Of a stretch of 64,000 nucleotides of DNA, positions 33,866 to 43,718 are shown piece after piece (the first letter of the stretch is position 1; every line of letters starts with the position of its first letter). This stretch comes from Paraburkholderia caribensis (lineage in GTDB: Bacteria > Pseudomonadota > Gammaproteobacteria > Burkholderiales > Burkholderiaceae): positions 1,922,001 through 1,986,000 of the forward strand of contig NZ_CP026102.1 of assembly GCF_002902945.1 (NCBI RefSeq), read 5' to 3'. The position numbers were made by a program, and so were the translations under genes. A model generated the notes under the pieces. It saw only the letters and a program-made list of their open reading frames with translations. It ran no database searches and was not told the origin of the DNA.

Positions 33866-35098
33866 TCAGACGATGTCGGGCGACAGCGGCATATCGATAT
33901 CGCCCTTGATGTGTTTGATCGGGCCATCCGCGCCCGGGCGAATATCGAAGTCGAATATCTGTGTGGGCAGCCACAACGTCGCGCACGCATTCGGCACGTC
34001 GACCACGCCGCTGATATGTCCTTGCACGGGGGCGGTGCCGAGAATCGAATATGCCTGCGCCCCTGAATAGCCGAACTTCTTCAGATATTCGATCGCATTG
34101 AGACACGCCTGGCGATAAGCGATGTGCACGTCGAGATAATGCTGCTTGCCGCCTTCGTCGACGGAAATGCCCTCGAAGATCAGATAGTCGTTGTAGTTCG
34201 GCGTGATCGGGCTCGGCTTGAAGATCGGGTTCTTGATCCCGTACTTCTCCATGCCGCCTTTGATGAGTTCCACCTTCATGTGAACCCAGCCCGCCATTTC
34301 GATCGCGCCGCAGAAGGTGATTTCACCATCACCCTGACTGAAGTGCAGATCGCCGACCGACAGCCCCGCGCCGTCGACATAAACCGGGAAATACACCTTC
34401 GAGCCGCGCGACAGATCCTTGATGTCGCAATTGCCGCCATGTTCGCGCGGCGGCACCGTGCGCGCGCCATCGGCGGCGGCTTTCGCCTTCGCGTCGCCAG
34501 TGAGCTTGCCCATGTGCGCAGTCGCCGCAAACGGGGGATTCGCAAGGCCTGGCACGCGCGCCGGATCGGTGGCGATCAGTGCGGCCTCGCGTTCGTTCCA
34601 TGTGGCGAGCATCTTCGGATCAGGCAGACAGCCGATCAGACCCGGATGAATCAGGCCCGCAAAGCTCACACCGGGGATATGGCGTGAACTCGTGAAGAGC
34701 CCGTGGAAATCCCAGATGGATTTTTGCGCTTGAGGAAAATGATCCGTCAGGAATCCACCGCCGTTCTGCTTCGAGAAGAAACCGTTGAAACCCCACTGGC
34801 TATCCGCCTTCGTGCCGATATCCAGCAGGTCGACGACGAGCAGGTCACCCGGCTGCGCACCCTTCACACCCACGGGCCCAGACAGGAAGTGAACGATCGA
34901 CAGATCGATATCGCGCACATCGTCTGCGCTGTCGTTGTTCTTGATGAAGCCACCCGTCCAGTCGTACGTCTCCAGAATGAAGTCGTCGCCGGGATTGACC
35001 CAGCATGCCATCGGGATATCGGGATGCCAGCGGTTGTGAACCTGCTCGTTGTCGTACGCGGACTGTTCGAGGTCCACCTTGATCAGTGTTTCAGCCAT
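33866..35098 (-). CDS. fmdA: Formamidase
   Basis: Acetamidase/formamidase family (FmdA_AmdA) enzyme of 410 residues that hydrolyses formamide, and in relatives acetamide or similar short amides, to the acid and ammonia. It starts MAETLIKVDLEQSAY and contains WHPDIPMACWVNPGDDF, PFAATAHMG, REHGGNCDIKDLSRGS and FCGAIEM, the conserved blocks of Methylophilus FmdA. AAAGGAGGG precedes the start codon. It is directly downstream of the five urt transporter genes, so the transporter probably delivers short amides or urea to it. Confidence 0.93.
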   Translation of the reverse strand: MAETLIKVDLEQSAYDNEQVHNRWHPDIPMACWVNPGDDFILETYDWTGGFIKNNDSADDVRDIDLSIVHFLSGPVGVKGAQPGDLLVVDLLDIGTKADSQWGFNGFFSKQNGGGFLTDHFPQAQKSIWDFHGLFTSSRHIPGVSFAGLIHPGLIGCLPDPKMLATWNEREAALIATDPARVPGLANPPFAATAHMGKLTGDAKAKAAADGARTVPPREHGGNCDIKDLSRGSKVYFPVYVDGAGLSVGDLHFSQGDGEITFCGAIEMAGWVHMKVELIKGGMEKYGIKNPIFKPSPITPNYNDYLIFEGISVDEGGKQHYLDVHIAYRQACLNAIEYLKKFGYSGAQAYSILGTAPVQGHISGVVDVPNACATLWLPTQIFDFDIRPGADGPIKHIKGDIDMPLSPDIV

Positions 35099-35134
35099 TG
35101 CTTACCCTCCTTTGAAATAGCGTGGACAGTCGGC

Positions 35135-35824
35135 TCACACCGACAGGTATTCGCGGATCTTCGCGGTGTCGGCCTCGGCGCGCGGTGTCTCGTGCACGAA
35201 GCGTCCGCCTTCGATCACGAACAGACGGTCTGCCACATCGAGCGCGAAGCTCAGCACCTGCTCCGATACCACGATGCTGATGCCGCGCAGCCTGCGAATC
35301 TCGTTCAGCGCATGCGCGATGTCCTTGATGATCGACGGCTGAATGCCTTCCGTGGGTTCATCTAGCAGCAGCACTTTCGGTTGCGCGACGAGCGCGCGGG
35401 CAATGGCGAGTTGCTGTTGCTGGCCGCCCGACAGATTGCCGCCCTTGCGGCTGCGCATGTCGTACAGCACCGGGAACAGTGCGTAGATTTCTTCGGGCAC
35501 GCGCTTTTCGCGTGTGTTTTCGAGTCCCGTCTGAATGTTCTCCTCCACGGTCAGCGTGCCGAAAATCTGCCGTCCCTGTGGTACATACGCGATGCCTTTC
35601 TTCACACGCCTGAAGCTCTCGTCGCGCGATACGTCCTCGCCGTCTACACGCACAGCCCCGCCCTTGAGCGGCAGAATGCCCATCAGCGATTTGAACAATG
35701 TCGTCTTGCCCATCCCATTGCGGCCCATGATCGCCACCGTCTCGTTCTTTTGGGCGGTGAAGCTGATGCCGTGCAGTGCCTCGCTCTGGCCGTAGCTGAC
35801 GAATACGTCGTCGACGTTCAGCAT
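35135..35824 (-). CDS. urtE: Urea/short-chain amide ABC transporter ATP-binding protein
   Basis: LivF-class ATPase of 229 residues: Walker A GRNGMGKTT, Q-loop YVPQGRQIF, signature LSGGQQQQLAIARAL, Walker B VLLLDEPTEG followed by IQPSIIKDI, a combination typical of UrtE. AAAGGAG precedes the ATG at 35824. One of two ATPases (with UrtD) powering the UrtBC permease; 24 bp after urtD. Confidence 0.92.
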   Translation of the reverse strand: MLNVDDVFVSYGQSEALHGISFTAQKNETVAIMGRNGMGKTTLFKSLMGILPLKGGAVRVDGEDVSRDESFRRVKKGIAYVPQGRQIFGTLTVEENIQTGLENTREKRVPEEIYALFPVLYDMRSRKGGNLSGGQQQQLAIARALVAQPKVLLLDEPTEGIQPSIIKDIAHALNEIRRLRGISIVVSEQVLSFALDVADRLFVIEGGRFVHETPRAEADTAKIREYLSV

Positions 35825-35848
35825 GTGCGGTCTCCTTTCAATGGCAAC

Positions 35849-36592
35849 TCAGTGACCAAGATAAACGTCGATCACGCGCTGGTCCGATTGCACCTTCTCC
35901 ATCGGCCCCTCCGCGAGGATCTTTCCCTGATGCATCACCGTGACCTTGTGCGCGATCTGTTCGACGAAAGCCATGTCGTGCTCGATCACGATCATCGAGC
36001 GGTTCTGGCAGATTCGTTTCAGCAGCTCCGCCGTAATCTCGCGCTCGCGCACGCTCATGCCGGCAATCGGTTCGTCGAGCATCAGCAGTTCCGGCTCCTG
36101 CATCAGCAGCATGCCGATTTCGAGCCATTGCTTCTGGCCGTGAGACAGCAGCCCGGCTTCGAGATCGAGTTCCTTTTCCAGGCCGATTTCCTGCGCGACG
36201 CTCTTTACGCGGTCCAGCACGTCGCTCGTGCGCTTGAACGCGAGCGCGCCGAATACGCCACGTCCGCGCGGGAACGACACTTCGAGGTTCTGGAACACGG
36301 TGAGGTTCTCGTAGATCGACGGCGTCTGAAACTTGCGCCCAATGCCTTTGCGCACGCGTCGAAATTCCGGCAGTCGCGTCATCTCTTCGTTGCGGAACTT
36401 GATGCTGCCCGCGTTCGCGCGTGTCTTGCCGCAGATCAGATCGAGCAGCGTGGTCTTGCCCGCACCGTTGGGTCCGATCACGACGCGAAGTTCGCCGCGA
36501 TCCACATACAGGCTCAGATCGTCGACCGCCTTGAAACCGTCGAACGCGACGGACAGCCCTTCGACGGCCAGCACGAAATCGGTGTTGCTCAT
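35849..36592 (-). CDS. urtD: Urea/short-chain amide ABC transporter ATP-binding protein
   Basis: LivG-class ATPase of 247 residues with Walker A GPNGAGKTT, IGRKFQTPSIYENLTVFQNLE (the UrtD-type Q-loop), the divergent signature LSHGQKQWLEIGM and Walker B LLMLDEPIAGM. The SHGQKQW signature distinguishes UrtD from amino-acid LivG. Its start overlaps the urtC stop by four bases. Confidence 0.92.
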   Translation of the reverse strand: MSNTDFVLAVEGLSVAFDGFKAVDDLSLYVDRGELRVVIGPNGAGKTTLLDLICGKTRANAGSIKFRNEEMTRLPEFRRVRKGIGRKFQTPSIYENLTVFQNLEVSFPRGRGVFGALAFKRTSDVLDRVKSVAQEIGLEKELDLEAGLLSHGQKQWLEIGMLLMQEPELLMLDEPIAGMSVREREITAELLKRICQNRSMIVIEHDMAFVEQIAHKVTVMHQGKILAEGPMEKVQSDQRVIDVYLGH

Positions 36593-37734
36593 GACGTGCT
36601 CCTTGCGCCACGGCGCATGAGCCAGGGCTTCACGTGACTGTCGTAGAGGCCCGCGAGCCCGTTGGGGAACGCCATCACCACGCCGATGAAGAGCGCCGCC
36701 ATCAGGAACAGCCACAGGTTCGGAAAGCTCTCGGAGAACCACGTCTTGCCGAGATTGACGAGAATCGCGCCGTACACAGCGCCGACCAGCGACATGCGTC
36801 CGCCGACAGCCGCATAGATCACCATCTCGATCGACGGCACGATGCCCACGAACGACGGCGACATGAAGCCCACCTGCAACGTGAACATCGCGCCGCCGAT
36901 CGCCGCGAGCACGGCAGCGAGGCAGAAAGAAAAGACCTTGAACATCGCCACGTCGTAGCCGGAGAAACGTACGCGGTCTTCCTTGTCGCGCATCGCCAGC
37001 AGCAGCGTACCGAGCTTGCTGCGCGTGACCCGCCGGCAGAAGAGGATCGCGGCGAGCAACAGCGCCGCGTTGACGAAGTAGAGAACCAGCTTGGCGTGAT
37101 CGCCGCGGATGTCCCAGCCGAGCAGCGTGCGCAAATCCGTGATGCCGTTTACGCCACCTGTATAGCCTTGCTGACCGATGATCAGCACCGACAGGATCAG
37201 CGCCACAGCCTGCGTGATGATCGCGAAGTACACGCCGCCCACGCGCCGCTTGAACATGGCGAAACCGACAATGAACGCGAGCAGGCCAGGCACCACCAGC
37301 ACCGCGAGCAACGAAAACGGCAGTGAGTGGAACGGCTTCCACCATAGCGGCAGCGCGGTCAACTGGTTCCAGTCCATGAAGTCGGGGATGCCGGGCGTCG
37401 ACTGGATTTTCGTGCTGACGGGATCGGAGGCTTCGAGCTTGAGGAACATCGCCATGCAATAGCCGCCCAGTCCGAAGAACACGCCCTGGCCGAGGCTCAG
37501 CACGCCGCCGTATCCCCACGCGATCACGAGGCCGACTGCGACGAACGCATAGGTCAGGTACTTGCCCATCAGGTTGAGGCGGAACACGTCGAGCGTCAGC
37601 GGAAACACGACGAGGATCAGCAGCGCCAGTACGATGAAGCTGCCGTAGCCGCCGCGATGCAGGAACATACGGCGCAACCAGCCCGCGGCCGGTGGCGCTT
37701 GCGTATCGACGGGGGCATCCGCGATTGGATTCAT
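36589..37734 (-). CDS. urtC: Urea/short-chain amide ABC transporter permease
   Basis: LivM-class inner-membrane permease of 381 residues with roughly ten hydrophobic segments. Typical blocks are YLTYAFVAVGLVIAWGYGGV, LSLGQGVFFGLGGYCMAMFLK, QQGYTGGVNGITDL and MRDKEDRVRFSGYDVAMFKV (the EAA-like loop). Start 37734 has GGGAG upstream; an in-frame start at 37788 would overlap urtB and is less likely. Confidence 0.92.
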   Translation of the reverse strand: MNPIADAPVDTQAPPAAGWLRRMFLHRGGYGSFIVLALLILVVFPLTLDVFRLNLMGKYLTYAFVAVGLVIAWGYGGVLSLGQGVFFGLGGYCMAMFLKLEASDPVSTKIQSTPGIPDFMDWNQLTALPLWWKPFHSLPFSLLAVLVVPGLLAFIVGFAMFKRRVGGVYFAIITQAVALILSVLIIGQQGYTGGVNGITDLRTLLGWDIRGDHAKLVLYFVNAALLLAAILFCRRVTRSKLGTLLLAMRDKEDRVRFSGYDVAMFKVFSFCLAAVLAAIGGAMFTLQVGFMSPSFVGIVPSIEMVIYAAVGGRMSLVGAVYGAILVNLGKTWFSESFPNLWLFLMAALFIGVVMAFPNGLAGLYDSHVKPWLMRRGARSTS

Positions 37735-37780
37735 GGTCGTTTCTCCCGCTTGCGTCGAAGAGATTGAAGAGTGGGTCAGT

Positions 37781-38698
37781 TCACGCACGGCGCACCTTCG
37801 ATGCGAACAGGCCCTGTGGCCGCAGCATCAGCACGATCACGATGGTGAGCAGCGTCAGCACACGCGCCGACGAACCCGTCATGAAGAACTCGGTGATCGA
37901 TTGCATCTGCGCGATGCCGAACGCCGACGCTACCGTGCCAAGCAGGCTTGCCGCGCCGCCGAAGGTGACCACCAGAAACGAGTCGACGATGTAGAGCGAG
38001 CCGCTTGTCGGTCCCGTCGAACCGATCGCGGTGAAGGCAGCACCGGCAACGCCCGCCATGCCGCAACCGATCGCGAAGGTCATGCGGTCCGTCATCTTTG
38101 TGTCGATGCCGGCCGCGTTCGCCATCTGCCGGTTCGCTACCGTGGCTCGCACACGCAGGCCCCAGCGTGCGCGGTACAGCGCGAGCAACAGGCCGCCCGT
38201 CATCAGCGCAGCAAGCGACATGACGAAAAGACCATTGATGGGGATGTCGAGGCCCTGCTTCGGCGACCATGAACCCATCAGCCACTCGGGCAGGTTCGGG
38301 CTGACTTCCTTCGGGCCGAAGGTCGAGCGAAACACCTGCTGCATGCCCAGGCTCAAGCCCCATGTCGCGAGCAACGTGTCGAGTGGGCGCTTGTAGAGAT
38401 GACGGATCAGCGCCCACTCCGCGAGCCAGCCTGCTGCGAACGCCAGCACGAACGCGACGACGATCGCGAGCGGGAAATACACCGGCCTGAAACCGGGCCA
38501 CACCGTATCGGCGACCTGCGAGAACATGTAGATGGTGTACGCGCCGATTGTCATGAACTCGCCGTGCGCCATATTGATGACGCCCATCTGGCCGAAGATC
38601 ACCGCGAGCCCAAGGCCCATCAGCAACAGCACGCTGAACAGCGAAAGGCCCGCGAAACCCTGCATCAACGTGATGTTGAGAATGTCCGAAGCCGACAT
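37781..38698 (-). CDS. urtB: Urea/short-chain amide ABC transporter permease
   Basis: LivH-class permease of 305 residues with about eight membrane segments. LGLAVIFGQMGVINMAHGEFMTIGAY and TLLATWGLSLGMQQVFRSTFG are diagnostic of UrtB. GGAGGG precedes the ATG at 38698. It partners UrtC in the membrane and follows urtA by 66 bp. Confidence 0.92.
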   Translation of the reverse strand: MSASDILNITLMQGFAGLSLFSVLLLMGLGLAVIFGQMGVINMAHGEFMTIGAYTIYMFSQVADTVWPGFRPVYFPLAIVVAFVLAFAAGWLAEWALIRHLYKRPLDTLLATWGLSLGMQQVFRSTFGPKEVSPNLPEWLMGSWSPKQGLDIPINGLFVMSLAALMTGGLLLALYRARWGLRVRATVANRQMANAAGIDTKMTDRMTFAIGCGMAGVAGAAFTAIGSTGPTSGSLYIVDSFLVVTFGGAASLLGTVASAFGIAQMQSITEFFMTGSSARVLTLLTIVIVLMLRPQGLFASKVRRA

Positions 38699-38764
38699 GT
38701 TTCCCTCCTCGAATGAAGCCGCTCATATCACGTATGTGATGCGACACGAGCAGCGTGGCAGCGC

Positions 38765-40030
38765 TTACTGATAGCCCTTCGGGAATGGATTCGGCTCGAT
38801 CAGATCCGGCGATTCCGCGACCACCTTGAACTGCCCGTCCGCCTGCGCCTGGCCGATGCGCGTCCGGCTCCACAAGTGGTGGTTCGCGTGGATCTTCACG
38901 TAGCCTTCGGGCGCCGTCTTCAGTTCGATGCCTGGCGAAGCTGCAACGACCTTGTCGACGTCGAAACTGCCGGCTTTCTCGACAGCCGCCTTCCACAGCC
39001 ATGGCCCGAGGTACGCTGCCTGCGTGACGTCGCCGATGACCGCCTTCGGCCCATACTTCGCCTTGAACGCCGCGACGAATTTCTTGTTGTTCTCGTTGTC
39101 GAGCGATTCGAAATACTTCATGGCCGAATAGAAGCCCGCGACGTTTTCGCCGCCAATACCCAGTACCTCGTCTTCCGTCACTGAGATGGTCAGCAGGAAC
39201 TGCTTGTCTGCCGTAATGCCCGCCGCCTTCAGCTGCTTGTAGAACGCCACGTTCGAGCCGCCGACGATGATCGCGTAGATGCAATCGGGCTTCGCGATCT
39301 TGATCTTGTTGATGAGCGAATTGAAGTTCGTGGTGCCGAGCGGGTAATACTCTTCGCCGACGACCTTGCAGCCCTGCAGGTGCCCCTCGATGTGCTTGCG
39401 CGCAATCTTGTTCGACGTGCGCGGCCAGATGTAGTCGGAGCCAATCAGGAAGAAGCTCTTCGCCTTCTTGGTCTGGTTCGCCCAGTTCAGGCCCCAGAGG
39501 ATCTGTTGGGTCGCTTCCTGTCCGGTATAGAAGACGTTTTTCGACTGCTCGAGGCCTTCGTAGAAGGTCGGGTAGTACAGCAGACCGTTGTCGCGCTCGA
39601 AGATCGGCAACACAGCCTTGCGCGACGCCGATGTCCAGCAGCCGAACACAGCGGCCACATGGTCGTTTTCCAGCAGCTTCTTCGACTTCTCGGCAAAGGT
39701 GGGCCAGTCGGACGCCCCGTCTTCCTGAATGATCTTGATCTTGCGGCCCAGAATGCCGCCCATCCCGTTGATCTGCTCGATTGCCAGACGCTCGGCCTGA
39801 ATCGAACCCGTCTCGGAGATTGCCATCGTGCCGGTAGCCGAGTGAAGCTGGCCGACAGTCACTTCCGTATCGGTCACGGCGAGGTTGGTCGTATTGACCT
39901 TCGCGGTCGGATATTGCTGCGCCCAGCCGATGGCCGGCACCGCGAGCGCGGGCGCTGCGGCGAGGCCCATCAAGAGTTTGCGGCGCATGGCCGACGGCAT
40001 GATCTGGTCGTTGTGATCGTCGTGCGACAT
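38765..40030 (-). CDS. urtA: Urea/short-chain amide ABC transporter substrate-binding protein
   Basis: Periplasmic binding protein of 421 residues, UrtA/AmiC/FmdD type. A Tat-like N-terminus (SAMRRKLLMGLAAAPALAVPAIGWA) precedes the mature part; the ligand fold includes VTVGQLHSATGTMAISE, VFGCWTSASRKAVLPIFE and LLYYPTFYEGLEQSKNV, conserved in urea and short-chain amide receptors. GGGAG lies before the start at 40030; an in-frame start at 40090 is unlikely. First gene of the leftward urtABCDE-fmdAB operon, divergent from a sensor kinase gene. Confidence 0.93.
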   Translation of the reverse strand: MSHDDHNDQIMPSAMRRKLLMGLAAAPALAVPAIGWAQQYPTAKVNTTNLAVTDTEVTVGQLHSATGTMAISETGSIQAERLAIEQINGMGGILGRKIKIIQEDGASDWPTFAEKSKKLLENDHVAAVFGCWTSASRKAVLPIFERDNGLLYYPTFYEGLEQSKNVFYTGQEATQQILWGLNWANQTKKAKSFFLIGSDYIWPRTSNKIARKHIEGHLQGCKVVGEEYYPLGTTNFNSLINKIKIAKPDCIYAIIVGGSNVAFYKQLKAAGITADKQFLLTISVTEDEVLGIGGENVAGFYSAMKYFESLDNENNKKFVAAFKAKYGPKAVIGDVTQAAYLGPWLWKAAVEKAGSFDVDKVVAASPGIELKTAPEGYVKIHANHHLWSRTRIGQAQADGQFKVVAESPDLIEPNPFPKGYQ

Positions 40031-40104
40031 CGAAATCTCCCTTGTGGTCGTATCCGGTTTGCGTCTTCGGAGCGAAATGTAGGGAGCCAATTTGCGCGGT
40101 TGAA

Positions 40105-40120
40105 TACGTCATATGACGTA
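40105..40120. promoter_or_regulatory. Perfect 16-bp palindrome between urtA and the sensor kinase gene
   Basis: TACGTCATATGACGTA is identical to its reverse complement. It lies 75 bases before urtA and 80 bases before the kinase gene, near the middle of the 169-base divergent region. The symmetry and position suggest the site of the LuxR-type response regulator at 43711, controlling the amide operon and perhaps its own genes. Confidence 0.6.
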
Positions 40121-40199
40121 GGGCGCTCGCGAAAACGGCTTCATACAATCGAGTCCGCCACGACGTTCCATAGCCAGACGTTCAAGGAAGGGCCATCGA

Positions 40200-43100
40200 A
40201 TGGAATGCTACTTGCATGGCGAGCCCGATCCACCCGGAACCCGCCTACTCCAGCCATCGATGCACCAAAGGGAATCCCCGCCTGCCGCCACCGACGATGC
40301 AGCGACCCAAGCCGGGGCGTCGCGCCCGGCAATGGGCGGCACGCAACGTATCGTGAAGATTCGCCGCGACTACAACGCATGGGTCGCCGATGAAACGCTG
40401 GAGGACTACGCGCTGCGCTACACGCCGCGCGGCTTCCGGCGCTGGTCGGAACTGCGTGTCGCCAATACGGCGATGGGCGCCGTGTCCTTTCTCGCGCTCG
40501 AAGCCATCGGCGGCGCTCTTGTGGTGAATTACGGCTTCACCAACGCGGTGTGCGCGATTCTCGCGGTGGCGGTGCTGATCTTCCTGACGGGTATGCCGAT
40601 CAGTTACTACGCCGCGCGCTTCGGCGTCGATATGGACCTGCTCACGCGCGGCGCGGGCTTCGGCTATATCGGCTCGACGCTGACGTCGCTGATCTATGCC
40701 GTCTTCACCTTCGTGTTCTTCGCGCTCGAAGCGGCCATCATGTCGCTCGCGCTGGAGTTGTATTTCGGCATACCGCTCTCCATCGCGTATGTGATCAGTG
40801 CGCTCGTCATCATCCCCGTGGTGACGTTCGGCATCACCTTCATCAACCGCTTGCAGGGCTGGACGCAGCCGCTGTGGATCGTGCTGCTCGTCGTCCCTTA
40901 CGCAGCCGTGCTATGGCGCGAACCGCACGCACTCGCCGACTGGTTCACCTTCGCCGGGATCTCGGGCGAGGACCGCAAATTCAATCTGTTTGCGTTCGGC
41001 GCGGGCTGCACGGTGGCGCTGTCGATGATCGTGCAGATCGGCGAACAGGTCGATTATCTGCGTTTCCTGCCACCGCGCACGAGCAGGAACCGCGTGCGCT
41101 GGTGGATTGCGTTGATCGCGGCAGGACCAGGCTGGATCATTCCCGGCGCACTGAAGATGCTCGGCGGTGCATTCCTCGCGTTTCTTGCCATCCAGCACGA
41201 AATCGATCCGGCAAAGGCCGTCGAGCCAACGCAGATGTACCTCGTTGCCTATCAATACCTGTTCCGCTCGCCCGAAGGCGCGCTTGCCGCGATGACCCTG
41301 TTCGTCATCGTGTCGCAGATCAAGATCAACGTGACCAATGCGTACGCAGGTTCGCTCGCATGGTCGAATTTTTTCGCACGGCTCACACATAGTCATCCTG
41401 GGCGCGTGGTATGGCTCGTATTCAACGTGCTCATCGCCTTGCTACTGGTCGAGATGGGCGTATTCGAAGCGATCAGCAAGGTGCTCGCGCTGTATTCGAA
41501 CGTGGCGATTGCGTGGATCGGGGCGCTCGTCGGGGACCTCGTCATCAACAAGCCGCTCAAGCTCAGCCCGTCGTATGTCGAGTTCAAGCGCGCGCATCTG
41601 TATGACGTGAACCCGGTCGGCATCGGCGCGATGTTCGTCGCATCCGCCGTCGCAGCGCTTTCGCATGCGGGCGTTTTCGGGCCGGTGGCCGAAGCGCTGT
41701 CGTCGTTCATTGCATTGCTGGTGGCGTTCGTGTGTGCCCCCATCATTGCACTCGTCACCCGGGGCCGCTTCTATCTGGCGCGTGACGACAGCACGCTCGC
41801 GCCCGGTGCGACCCTGCGCTGCGTGATCTGCGAAAACACCTTCGAACGCGAAGATATGGCGCATTGCCCCGCCTACGCGGGTTCGATCTGTTCGCTATGT
41901 TGCTCACTCGATTCACGCTGCAACGACTCGTGCAAGCCACACGCCCGTCTGACCACACAGCTAGGGCAAACCGTGCGCAAGCTGTTTCCGCGCCTGCAGC
42001 TCGGACGCGCGAGCTTGCGCATCGCGCAATACCTGGGGTTGTTGATTGTCGGGCTCGTCTTGCTCGGCGGCGTCATGTCGATCCAGTGGTATCAGAGCGT
42101 GAGCGCCCTGTCCGACCTCGACACGATAGCGCGCGACGCGCTTCTGCACGGTTACCTGGAAGCGTTCTTCGCACTCGCGCTGGTCGGATGCATTGCTGCG
42201 TGGTGGCTGGTGCTGGCGAACGAAAACCGCAAGGTCACGCAGGAAGAACTGCAGCGCCAGGCCGAATTGCTGATGCAGGAAATCGAGGCGCACCGCAAGA
42301 CCGACGCGGCGCTGCAGCAGGCAAGTGCGGCCGCTGAATCAGCGAACCGTGCGAAGAGCCGCTATGTGACGGGGCTGAGCCATGAACTGCGCACGCCGCT
42401 CAACAGTATCCTCGGCTATGCGCAACTGCTCCTGCAAGCCACTGATGAACTCCCTCCCGCACGCCGTGAAGCGGCAGCGACCATCTATCGCAGCGGAGAA
42501 CACCTGCTGGCGCTGGTCGACGGCTTGCTCGATGTCGCGCGCATCGAGTCGGGCAAGCTTCAACTGAACGTCACGGAAGTCTCGCTGCCGGATTTCATTA
42601 CCCAACTCAGTGCGATGCTCGAACCGCAGGCGACCGACAAGGGCCTCGCGTTCGACTTCCAGACCACGGGCCGCATGCCGGAAGTGGTTCGTATCGACGA
42701 AAAGCGCGTGCGGCAGATTCTGATCAACCTGATCGGCAATGCAATCCGTTTCACGTCGCAAGGCCGCGTGAACGTGCGCGCCGGATATGCGTGGGAAACA
42801 CTGACCTTCGATATCACCGACACTGGCCCGGGCATTCCTGCCGCCGAACTGGAGCGCCTGTTCCTGCCGTTCGAACGCGGCGCGGCCGCTCGCGAGCATG
42901 ACCACGGGGCGGGACTCGGTCTCACCATATGCCGGCTGCTGACCGAGCTGATGGGCGGCAACCTGCAGGTACAAAGCGAAGTCGGTAAAGGCACGCGCTT
43001 CATCGTGAAGCTGTTCGCATCGGAAGTGCGCGCACCCGTGCGGTTTTCCGGTGGTCAGATCAACATCAGGGGCTATCCGGGCAAACGGCGCACCGTGCTG

Positions 43101-43718
43101 ATCGTCGACGACCTGACGGAGCAGCGGCGCATCATCACGCAGACGCTCGTACCGCTCGGCTTCGACGTGATCGAGGTTGGGAGCGGCCCGCAAGCACTGC
43201 AATGGCTCGCGACGGGCGGAGCCGATCTCATTCTGATGGACGTGGCCATGCCGATGATGGACGGTTTCGAGGCGAGCCGGTTGATCCGTGACAATCATCT
43301 GTCGGACGCGCCCATCCTGATCCTGTCGGCAAACGCCTTCGCGGACGACCGCGAAAAAGGCGCGGCGGCCGGATGCGACGATTATCTGGCCAAGCCCGTG
43401 CACCTGCCGCTGCTGCTCGACAAGATGGCTACGCTGCTCGACTTGCAGTGGATCACCGAGCCCGCGCCGCTATCTGCCGAAGCATCCCTCTCGCCACAGG
43501 CGATTGCCTCACTACCGGCGCCCTTGCTCGACAATCTGCGCTCAACACTGGAGATGGGCTATATGCAGGGCTTCATCGAACAACTGGATGCCGCCGAGCA
43601 TCATGCCCCCGAGCTCTCCTCGCTCCTTGAACCACTACGTGCAATGGCGCGGCGCTTCAGGCTTTCCGAACTCGCGCGCGTGCTTGCGCCACCTCAGCCG
43701 ACCAACCCCGATGCATGA
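40200..43718 (+). CDS. NCS1 permease-histidine kinase-receiver fusion protein
   Basis: 1172 residues. Residues about 60-510 are a complete NCS1-type (purine-cytosine/allantoin permease) transporter with about 12 helices (for example WSELRVANTAMGAVSFLALE, LLTRGAGFGYIGST, GTQ-less loop, NVTNAYAGSLAWSNF). Residues about 537-577 form a cysteine-rich module (CVICENTFEREDMAHCP, CSLCCSLDSRCNDSC). Two further helices (about 606-628 and 652-673) lead to a coiled linker, HisKA with His728 in GLSHELRTPLNS, an HATPase domain (N box LINLIGNAIRF, GLGLTICR) and a receiver with Asp1014 in LILMDVAMP. The start at 40200 has GGAAGG upstream. It overlaps the response regulator gene by eight bases. Likely senses an amide or related nitrogen compound at or during transport; ligand unproven. 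Confidence 0.88.
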   Translation: MECYLHGEPDPPGTRLLQPSMHQRESPPAATDDAATQAGASRPAMGGTQRIVKIRRDYNAWVADETLEDYALRYTPRGFRRWSELRVANTAMGAVSFLALEAIGGALVVNYGFTNAVCAILAVAVLIFLTGMPISYYAARFGVDMDLLTRGAGFGYIGSTLTSLIYAVFTFVFFALEAAIMSLALELYFGIPLSIAYVISALVIIPVVTFGITFINRLQGWTQPLWIVLLVVPYAAVLWREPHALADWFTFAGISGEDRKFNLFAFGAGCTVALSMIVQIGEQVDYLRFLPPRTSRNRVRWWIALIAAGPGWIIPGALKMLGGAFLAFLAIQHEIDPAKAVEPTQMYLVAYQYLFRSPEGALAAMTLFVIVSQIKINVTNAYAGSLAWSNFFARLTHSHPGRVVWLVFNVLIALLLVEMGVFEAISKVLALYSNVAIAWIGALVGDLVINKPLKLSPSYVEFKRAHLYDVNPVGIGAMFVASAVAALSHAGVFGPVAEALSSFIALLVAFVCAPIIALVTRGRFYLARDDSTLAPGATLRCVICENTFEREDMAHCPAYAGSICSLCCSLDSRCNDSCKPHARLTTQLGQTVRKLFPRLQLGRASLRIAQYLGLLIVGLVLLGGVMSIQWYQSVSALSDLDTIARDALLHGYLEAFFALALVGCIAAWWLVLANENRKVTQEELQRQAELLMQEIEAHRKTDAALQQASAAAESANRAKSRYVTGLSHELRTPLNSILGYAQLLLQATDELPPARREAAATIYRSGEHLLALVDGLLDVARIESGKLQLNVTEVSLPDFITQLSAMLEPQATDKGLAFDFQTTGRMPEVVRIDEKRVRQILINLIGNAIRFTSQGRVNVRAGYAWETLTFDITDTGPGIPAAELERLFLPFERGAAAREHDHGAGLGLTICRLLTELMGGNLQVQSEVGKGTRFIVKLFASEVRAPVRFSGGQINIRGYPGKRRTVLIVDDLTEQRRIITQTLVPLGFDVIEVGSGPQALQWLATGGADLILMDVAMPMMDGFEASRLIRDNHLSDAPILILSANAFADDREKGAAAGCDDYLAKPVHLPLLLDKMATLLDLQWITEPAPLSAEASLSPQAIASLPAPLLDNLRSTLEMGYMQGFIEQLDAAEHHAPELSSLLEPLRAMARRFRLSELARVLAPPQPTNPDA

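Noticed and set aside
35849..37519. A 556-residue minus-strand frame ending in UrtD
   Set aside because: Its upstream part is an out-of-frame reading of urtC; UrtD begins at 36592 with a four-base overlap.
37776..40148. A 790-residue minus-strand frame across urtB and urtA
   Set aside because: It is arginine/glycine-rich shadow sequence; the urtA and urtB frames have family motifs and good ribosome binding sites.
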